A stretch of DNA of 64,000 nt. It comes from Simmondsia chinensis. Taxonomy: Eukaryota > Streptophyta > Magnoliopsida > Caryophyllales > Simmondsiaceae. Made by a program: the position numbers and the translations under genes. Of the stretch, positions 56,790 to 64,000 are shown piece by piece. The notes under the pieces are model-generated. The model was given only the letters and a program-made list of their open reading frames with translations, searched no databases and was not told the origin of the DNA. Location: positions 24,313,739-24,377,738 of the forward strand of contig JAGTTD010000010.1 in NCBI GenBank assembly GCA_018398585.1. Direction: 5' to 3'. The number at the start of each line of letters is the position of its first letter. The stretch's first letter is position 1.

Positions 56790-58107
56790 ACCTTATATTT
56801 ACATATTTTTTTCCACATTCTTGTGGCATATTCGGCCTTTACTTGTACATTTTATTGTAATCTAGATACATTTAGGCTTAGAGTTCAATAGAGTAAACAA
56901 AGGTTGAAAATTGATGGAATCAAGTGTAATCGAGGCATATTTGAAGACTGCTATGAGAAACCCGACCACATGTGCAAAAGAAGGACTAATAGGGTCATAT
57001 TTCGATAACTTAAATAGATCTCATAGAGTTTCAGGTACTAAACGATCAATCGATATGAAGTAGCAATTAATGAGCAACCCACAGTAGATAGAGCTTATAC
57101 TAGGGTTGCCGAATGATTGGGAAACAGGGCTGATCAATCGCCTGAGCTAGCCGGTTAATCGGCCTCACCGCAGCGTGATCAAGGGTATAAATACAAAGGG
57201 GAGACTTATATTTCTGATCTTTTTCCTTGTCTCCTCCCCTCCTCTCCTTCCCAAAGTCTCTACGAGATGTAATTGTTCTCAAAAACCGAAGCACAAGTGG
57301 TCAGAGTGCTGGAGGAATCAAAGCAAGGATCAAAATCAACGTCAATTAAGGGAGTCTTCAATTCTTAGTTTTATTCTTTTTTTTCTCTCTTTATCATTTA
57401 ATGACATATAAAAGTCTAATGAAGGAGTGGACCATTAGTTTAGGGATGAAAGGCGGGTAGCCGTCCATGTCCCAAATTTATAGTTTACTTTTGATAATTA
57501 TTGTGTTATGTTATTATTGACTTTTGTGGGAAATTTATTATTGTGATTGGTTTTCTTTGAATGTGCTTGTAGGCATGTATAGAGTTCCAATCTATTTGCA
57601 TTTTGCCCACGAGCTTGTAGCCTATATCATAACATAATAGGTTTTCACACGTGGTTAGGTTTAAGGTTGTACCCAGCCCTGAACACAATCTTTTATATAA
57701 GTTAATATTAAATTAGGAGCAAAAAGATATTAAGTAGTGCTAATGAGATAACCTATGCTGTACTTAGGGTGATAAGATAGGTTATGCTTTTAGACTAGTT
57801 CATTATCCTAGGCCCTGATTTAAATATTAGATGAGGCTTAGTGCTTGTTGCCTAAGCCTCCTAAATCATTGTCATAATAGAATGTAATAATAAGATATGA
57901 GTTAAGCTATCCTGAATTCATTTCCTGAAATAACCTCAAATGAATTGACAAACAATCAACAAAATCCTAAAACCAAATCACTCATCAATATGAAAATCAA
58001 CTTCACTCCAATTTCTTGGGGATACAACCTGTAAACCCGATTTAGCTAGAATGAACTCATACGCTTATTAGTATGTGGTTTTAAAACACACTTTTAACTA
58101 TACATCA
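56790..58107 (+). repeat. Probable 5' LTR of Athila-like element 1
   Basis: Ends TATACATCA directly before a gypsy primer-binding site. A TATA-like TATAAATAC is at 57185-57193, followed by CT-rich sequence. The left end (TGCACCTTA near 56790) is a guess, since no second copy of this LTR is seen. Short open frames inside are not supported. Confidence 0.5.
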
Positions 58108-58113
58108 TGTTTT

Positions 58114-58127
58114 TGGCGCCCTTGCCG
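58114..58127 (+). other. Primer-binding site, Athila type
   Basis: TGGCGCCCTTGCCG, one base from TGGCGCCGTTGCCG, the site used by plant Athila/Tat gypsy elements (tRNA-Asp type). Confidence 0.8.
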
Positions 58128-58287
58128 ATGAGTCAGTGGGCTAAGTTAGATTTAGGTATTAACGATTTCTTTTTTTTTTCTTTTTTTGTTTGTGTTTATT
58201 TCTTTTGTTTAGCAGTTGGGTTATGGTCAAAGTGAATTCGACTCGCTTTGCATATTGTATGCATGGTAGACATTCATCAAACCACAA

Positions 58288-60081
58288 TTGTTACCTTACA
58301 TTCTGGAAATTGAGTTAGCTCTATCTACCTTGAGGAAATATGCAGCAAGTTCTAATACAACGCAACCCATGGCCGATGACGCACCAGCTACGACTGGGGA
58401 CCACTTTGTCCACAAAACGTACATTGCACTCGCTGGAGTTGCGTTACCTATCGTGGGTAACCTAAACCTTGAAATCAAGCGGGGGATCATCAACACGCTT
58501 CCCACTTTCTATGGGAAGCAGAGTGAGAGCCCATATGAGCACCTTGATGCATTCATTTGAATTTGTGAAACTTGCCACTATCAAGGTATCTCGACTGATG
58601 CTGTTAGACTACGCCTTTTTTCATTTCTGTTAAAAGACATAGCTAAGAGGTGGTTTCAATCCTTACCCAGGGGTGAAATCACCACATGGAATGACCTCCA
58701 ATAATGCTTGCTGGTCAAATTATTTTTTTTTCCTAAAGCTAGAATGATGGCTATTAGGCGCACAATAACTAATTTTGAACAAAAAGACCAGGAACAATTT
58801 CACGAAAGTTGGGATAAATTTAAGGAGCTCCTTAGACACTTCCCCCACCACGGGTCACCCAAGCAGGCTCTTATGCAAAACTTCTATGATGGTCTAATAG
58901 CTTCAAATAAGCAGCTAGTTAGTGCTTCATGCAGGGGAGCATTTAACCAATAAGAAGAGAATGGGGCATGGACATTATTTGAGCACCACAGCGAAAACTC
59001 CCTCGACCAAGCCTATTAAGCAAGCATGGTTAGAGGGAGCAAACACGGTGTCTACAAAGTAGCCCCTAATGATGACGTTAACCTTAGACTGGACAACCTT
59101 AGTAAGAAGATGGATCATATTATGAACTTGCATGCGAACCCTGCTAATGTTCGCCAACTCCACGCAACTGGCATCACTCGATTTTTGATTGTTTATATGC
59201 ATCTTACTTTCACAAATATGTGTAGGACCAGGTTCATGCAGCTTAAGGATATTCGAGAAATAATGATCCTTTCCCCAACACCTACAATCCCAGGTGCCGC
59301 AATCATCTGAACTTCTTGTGGTAGTAGAACGTGAATTAGAATCAACCCACGAGACAACAAGATCTAGGCTTTGTATGGAATGCACACACTTCCGTTTTTC
59401 AAGGAGGGAAAAGGTATGAAGCTTGATTTTTCTCCAGTGTTACTCATGATAACCCTCCTCCCCCACCTCCAGGACACACATCATAGTTTGAGGAGTGCAT
59501 GCTCTCCTTTATGGAGGATACTACATAACTGGTTCGGTCTTACTCTCAATCTATCACAAAATTAGAGATTCAAATAGGACAGTTGGCCCAAGTACTGGAT
59601 AGGAGATAGGAAGGGAGGTTACTCTCCCAACCACTCTCAAACTTCACTGGTTCAACTAATTCTAACCCTAGATTTTTCGTTCTCGAGCAAGTTAAGGTTG
59701 TGTCAGTTTCAGAAGAGGAGAACCTTAGAGAAGTTGGGGTAGAGATCGAGTTAGATGTGACTCCCCCTCCCATTACTGATAGGAAGGGATCACAAGAAAG
59801 GGTTTATGAACCCACTATCCATTTCTCTTTGCCCTTGCATGACCAAAAGAAAAGGACGATCCAAAGAGGGCTAAGCTCTTGGATTTGTTTAAAGTTGTGA
59901 AAATCAACCTGCTGTTTATTGACGCCATTAAACATATTCCTATGTATGCTAAGTTCCCCTAGGACCTCTTCTTGAAAAAGAAGCACGCATAGGCATAGAC
60001 TCTGAAGAGGGTCCGACTCACCGAGAAGGTGAGAAGCATTATGGCATCGGGTGTCCCGCCCAATTTTAAAGATCCAGGGCC
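58288..60081 (+). pseudogene. Athila-like gag remnant
   Basis: Reading frames with stops showing the Retrotrans_gag core: NTLPTFYGKQSESPYEHLDAFI, then ISTDAVRLRLFSFLLKDIAKRWFQ, WNDLQ and FEQKDQEQFHESWDKFKELLRHFPHHG, MQNFYDGL. These words are standard in Athila-group gag. Downstream (59000-60080) the sequence is weakly coding and decays. Frameshifts and stops lie near 58558, 58702 and 58951. Confidence 0.85.
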
Positions 60082-60084
60082 ATT

Positions 60085-60649
60085 GTGTTCTCATGTATCA
60101 TAGGAGAAGGCTACGCTAGCAGAGCCCTCTTAGATCTAGGAGCGAATGTGAACATCGTCCCTTACTCAGTTTTTGAGGAACTAGATATAGGAGACCTTCA
60201 GCCAACTAGTGTCACACTTGAGTTGGTCGATAGGACAGAGCAGGTACCTCGTGGTGTGGTTTGGAATGTACTAGCTTGGCAAGTTTGTCTTCTCGATCAA
60301 TTTTATTGTGTTCGATATAGACCTCAATCATAGGCAAAAGAGCAACACTCTCACTATTCTAGGTCGACCGTTCCCAGCAACGGCCAACACTGTGATTCAT
60401 TGTAGGACGGGAGTGTTCGAAGTTTCTTTTGGAAATCTTAAGGAAAAATTGAAGGTCTCGAACATTGTTTGGCTCCTTGAGACTGAGGACAAGCTAGAAT
60501 ATTATACGGTTGATGATACTGACCATTTCGTAGAAGTGGGTGCATTTGATTCAACTAAAACTGTTAATTGGAATAATGTCCTAGTCTGTGTCGATAACTG
60601 TGGGTCGAGTGCTAAGTCATCACCCAAGCTTGGTAGGATAAAGATTTGA
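60085..60649 (+). pseudogene. Athila-like aspartic protease remnant
   Basis: Two overlapping frames: 60085-60333 with ALLDLGANVNIVPYSVFEEL, the Athila-type protease active site (DLGA), and LELVDRTEQVPRGVV. Then 60308-60649 with TILGRPFPATANTVI, the conserved ILGRPFLAT-type motif. One frameshift separates them. Reverse transcriptase and integrase, which should follow, are absent. Confidence 0.88.
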
Positions 60650-61186
60650 GACTCCGATGCTGGCCATGTACCTCTCCTTGATAGTCATAGGTCTAGAAAA
60701 GCTGCGGGATTTGGGGATTGTGCCTGTAACCTCAACCTGATTTCTATGGCAGGCATTGCCTTAAATTTTGGTTGACATTGTGCTCTGCACTACATCTGGC
60801 TGAAGACGTCAAACATAGCTCTCTTATGAGGCAACCAAACCTACTTTTACTTTTGTTGTGTGTTTCAATTTGCTTTTTGAATTGGACTCACTTTCACTAG
60901 CAGATCCTTTTGTTATTCCTACTATGATTACTTTGTTTCCCTTTTACTAAATACTCGTACGGTCTATATTTCTAATGCTACTAACAAGTTCATTTAGTAT
61001 TTTGTTTTCTATGTCCTGTTTTTGTAGCATGTTATATCGCAGTTTTCTTTCTGGCTTTGCCAACTACACCTAGCTGAATGTGTTCAATCCATAACACTTA
61101 TACATCAAGTCGTCTCTTTCCCTTCCTTGCTTTTATTTACTTTTGTTTACTTCACATTAGGATAATGCAAGGCTTGGGCTTGGGGA
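60650..61186 (+). other. Athila-like 3' region after pol deletion
   Basis: Contains CGTCAAACATAGCTCTCTTATGAGGCAACC (60808-60837), reminiscent of the GGGAGGCAACCCA block that follows pol in Athila elements, and a purine-rich GGGCTTGGGGA tract (61176-61186) before the LTR. Roughly 3-4 kb of pol has been lost between 60650 and this block, or was never present. Confidence 0.6.
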
Positions 61187-62640
61187 TGACATTTGATAAT
61201 TTTAATTTAGTATATATTTATTTATATCATTTTAATATATTTTTAACCATTTTACATCAACTTTTTATTGCTTTTGCTCTATTTTGCTCGTTTTGAGCTA
61301 TTTTGCTATTTTTTTGTAAAAACACCCATTTTATATTAAATCTTGCTAGGTTTTATCCTTAAAATCAACAAGTAAAAGCAAGATACATCAAATGAAAAAT
61401 AAAAAATAGCAAAAATACCCAAAGTACATGGCTAAACAGCAAAGACACAAAAAATAAAAACAAACATTTTCCCACAACTTGATTCGGGCGGCTGTTTTTT
61501 TTCCACATTTTTTACTCAAATTCATTGTATTATGCATGAACACCGTCATCTTGATCTGAAATAGCAGGTTTAGGCGGTGGATGAAGTGAAAAAATACATA
61601 AAATAAAGCAAGTTTGCAAGTTGAAGAAGGGGTGGCAAGATTGGCAAATGACGATAAAGATAGAAGATAATTTTTACGATCATTGTTCAATCATCAAACA
61701 CTATAAACAGAAGTGTTTTGGGATGCATTTAGCATCCTCTCAACCAGCAAAAATCACAAAACAAAGTATAGAATAGAAGAGGAAAGCCGAGAGGAAGGAG
61801 AAGAAAGAAGGAAGGAAGTTTGGTTTGTAATTTTGCATTTTTAAGTTCTTTCTATACTTTTTTTTTCATTAAGTTCATGAATTTTGTGTTAAATATATCT
61901 TACATTAAGTTTTTCTTGAACTAATTTTGTTATTCCAAGGCTATGATGTAGCTTAAGTTGTAATATATGCTCATTTCTAATTCAACGTATTCAATATTTT
62001 GTTATTGCTTTGTTGAAGTGTTTGTCATTGTTCTTCATGAGTTTTAAATGCTTGATCACCATTTAAGGCCTATAATGATTCATAATAAGTCTCATAGGAG
62101 ATTTATGATGATTGCTAAGGTGATAAGCACCACAAATTGAGCGAATTCTCAAGAGAGATTACTGCGATTTGGGTGGTTTTTAAGTGATAATCATAGAACT
62201 TTAAAACTCTTTTCTTATTTGAATTCATGCACGAGAGTGATGGGTTAATATGTAAAAGAGCATGCTAAATGTTGCTCGAGAGAGAATGTTTAGTAAATTA
62301 GGGTTTTCAACCATTAGCACGTAATAACAACTTGAATACCGAGAATAGAAAGGCGTACTGATTCAACTAGGTGAAATCGGATGCCTTGGATCTTATTAAA
62401 TTATAAAAACTTCATAAAAATCAGTAAGCCTTACCTAAAAATCAGTTAACATATTTTGTTTCTTTTTATTTTATTTTATTTCGTATCAACATCTCAATTT
62501 TCGGTTTTTCAAATAGCAACAAAGCTACTAATTTTGGTACTCACTCAATAACAATCCTCATGGGAACGATACTCTACTCATTACTTTATTACTTGATATG
62601 GCTAGTGCACTTGCCAAAGCAATGCACAAGTAAAGCATCA
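61187..62640 (+). repeat. LTR of Athila-like element 2
   Basis: A 1454-bp block from TGACATTTGATAATTTT to AAGCATCA, with a polypurine-like tract on the left and a primer site on the right. It can therefore serve both as 3' LTR for sequence on the left and 5' LTR for that on the right. It is not obviously similar to 56790-58107 except for the CATCA end. The open frame at 61388-61690 on the minus strand is not supported. Confidence 0.65.
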
Positions 62641-62646
62641 AGTTTT

Positions 62647-62664
62647 TGGCGCTGTTGCTGAGGA
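62647..62664 (+). other. Primer-binding site, Athila type
   Basis: TGGCGCTGTTGCTGAGGA, a mutated TGGCGCCGTTGCCGGGGA. Confidence 0.75.
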
Positions 62665-63727
62665 TTGTCTCTATTTGAGTGATATCAATACCAACTAGTT
62701 TTGGTGCTAATTTGAAGTTGTTAATAATTTGTAAATTTTATTTAAGGTTAAGAAATTTTCATTTGATTCATTTGTAAAGATAAATTCTTTTTAGTTTTGT
62801 GTTATTTTGTTATTTTTCTTATATTTTGTCTTTATTTTTATCTTTATTTAGCTATTAAGTTCACTTTGTTAGGGTTTTTAAAAGTTAAATTTGATAAATT
62901 TAAGTTTTCAAAAACATTAGGGTTACTACCCTCCCCTTTTTCTTTAAAATTTGTGTTTTGTTAACTTTTATTTTATATTGTTGTATTTTTAGGCTTTCTG
63001 ATCAATTGCAACTTTTTTTTAATTCTCTTTTATCATCCGAATAGGTTTTTCAAAGTTAGACTTGTTATCTCTAAGTTTTTCAAAACCTTGAGTAGTACCT
63101 ATTTTTCCCTTAAAATTTGGCTTTGTTAAAAGTTCGTGTTACACTTTTGCAATGTTTAAAAGATTTCTCTTTTTTGTTATCCTTGCCTTTAACTTTATAG
63201 TAGTTTATTTTTACTTTGTATTTGACCTAGGGAAAAAGGATTTGCAGTCCTCCGCCTTACCAAGGAGCCTCTTTTCCTTCTACCCAGCGCCCTGACGTAT
63301 AAACTACAGGATAAGCTTAGAGAAATGTGCTTTTGATTGAGAGAAGATTAAATGAAAAACTTTCTCTGGTTCTTTCCCGTGAAAGTCCTTCTTTCTTTAA
63401 CTATGATTGATCTGACCATTAGCCCGGTCTTTGATAAAGTTGCACGATTGAAGCGGGAAAGCCTAGTGATAGGAAACTATCTAGCTTGGTTCGGGGAGTA
63501 CTTGTTGGGTTAAAGATTTTTTTTGCTACTGAATTCAAAAAGCGACCCGCCACGTGGAAATAGGCTCGTGTTCCACTTCCAAAGTCAGTCGTCAAACATG
63601 ACCACTAGACTGGACTAGAGACTGCCTCTTACTGATGCAAAATTTAATTCAAAAAGAAATAACTCCTTTTGACCCTGAAATCTAAAGAACTCTTCAACTA
63701 ATTAGGAAAACAAAAAGGACTAAAACC
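62665..63727 (+). other. Athila-like leader
   Basis: T-rich leader between primer site and gag. It includes two similar segments (TTTAAAAGTTAAATTTGA near 62878 and TTTTTCAAAGTTAGACTTG near 63045, each followed by a TTTTCAAAA word). A plastid-tRNA-like patch lies at 63221-63275. Just before the gag ATG the frame reads TPFDPEI then stop, a motif known from Athila polyprotein starts, so translation may once have begun upstream. Confidence 0.6.
63221..63275 (-). pseudogene. trnC-GCA: Plastid-like trnC-GCA fragment
   Basis: The plus strand GGGAAAAAGGATTTGCAGTC plus the following CTCCGCCTTACC is what I recall of the reverse complement of plant plastid tRNA-Cys (GCA). It covers the variable loop, the anticodon arm (anticodon GCA at 63243-63245 on the minus strand) and the D arm. 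The 5' acceptor part and the 3' end are diverged, so this is a fragment and not a working tRNA. It is embedded in an Athila leader, implying capture of plastid-derived DNA or RNA, or a chance-preserved primer-like sequence. Confidence 0.55.
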
Positions 63728-64000
63728 ATGGCTAATAATACTGGAAATGATGATGAAAGGACCTTAAAAGATTATGCTATACCTACTATTGGAGGGTGCA
63801 CTTCCAGCATTCGACGTCCACCAATACAAGCAAACAATTTTGAATTTAAACCCGCTATTATACAAATGATTCAATAAACTATCCAATTTGGCGGTCTACC
63901 TAGTGAGGACCCAAACCTGCATATCGCTAACTTCTTGGAGATATGCGAAATATTTAAGCATAATGGTGTTAGTGATGATGCCATTCACTTAAGGCTATTT
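63728..64000 (+). pseudogene. Athila-like gag, 5' part (runs off window)
   Basis: ATG at 63728 (MANNTGNDDERTLKDYAIP) with a stop at 63875-63877. It then continues in the same frame with [20 protein letters not shown] and [12 protein letters not shown], the Athila gag core. The frame is otherwise open to the window edge. The stop makes it a likely pseudogene, though the rest of the element is not seen. Confidence 0.85.

Noticed and set aside
1..64000. Ribosomal RNA genes, intact tRNA genes, or a complete host gene
   Set aside because: I searched by eye on both strands and found none; only a tRNA-like fragment at 63221-63275 is suggested.

Overview
This is nuclear DNA of a flowering plant, probably a dicot, taken from a repeat-saturated (likely pericentromeric or other heterochromatic) region. 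Nearly every base that can be interpreted belongs to a transposable element: plant-type Ty1/copia and Ty3/gypsy (Athila-like) LTR retrotransposons, large LTR elements without pol, two kinds of LINE, a Mutator-like DNA transposon with 9-bp target duplications, and a probable CACTA end. No intact host gene is visible. All transposon reading frames are broken by stops or frameshifts.

Layout. 1-5396: minus-strand copia element A with two LTRs (the left one is cut by the window edge). 5397-6319: end of an L2-family LTR plus its leader, on the plus strand. 6320-36814: a minus-strand L2-family copia element (B) that has been hit repeatedly. Its 3' LTR is split by a plus-strand L2 copia (7756-16258, 5-bp duplication CGTAA). 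Its interior is split by a 10.5-kb LTR element without pol (16845-27309, duplication CTATC), by a 5'-truncated LINE fragment (29628-30740) and by a Mutator-like element (30931-36156, duplication TAATATTTA). The element without pol carries its own LINE (19191-24702, 14-bp duplication). 36174-42361: nearly four tandem copies of a 1690-bp unit built from B's leader and LTR sequence, ending at a 23-N assembly gap.

42385-44997 is poorly resolved: a possible gene fragment, a CACTA-like terminus and gag/plant-mobile-domain-like debris. 44998-47828 is a minus-strand RTE-type LINE with a (TTG)n tail. 47829-50180 is a short LTR element with 499-bp LTRs; a second copy of its leader (50181-50528) joins directly onto a plus-strand copia gag-pol (50589-54470) with one LTR (55031-55736). 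55737-56789 is another L2 LTR fragment, and it preserves an empty version of the site used by the 7756-16258 insertion. 56790-64000 holds two Athila-like gypsy units: LTR, gag-protease and 3' region of one, then LTR, leader and gag start of another running off the end. The leader of the last one contains a stretch resembling plastid trnC-GCA.

The genes do not form a working pathway. What the window records is a history: old copia elements were invaded by relatives, by pol-less elements that would need another element's enzymes, by LINEs and by a MULE, followed by recent local tandem amplification. The most distinctive items are the 1690-bp array, the pol-less element with two unrecognised reading frames, the GRF zinc-finger passenger antisense in the MULE, the repeated leader hairpin of the L2 copia family and the plastid-tRNA-like patch.
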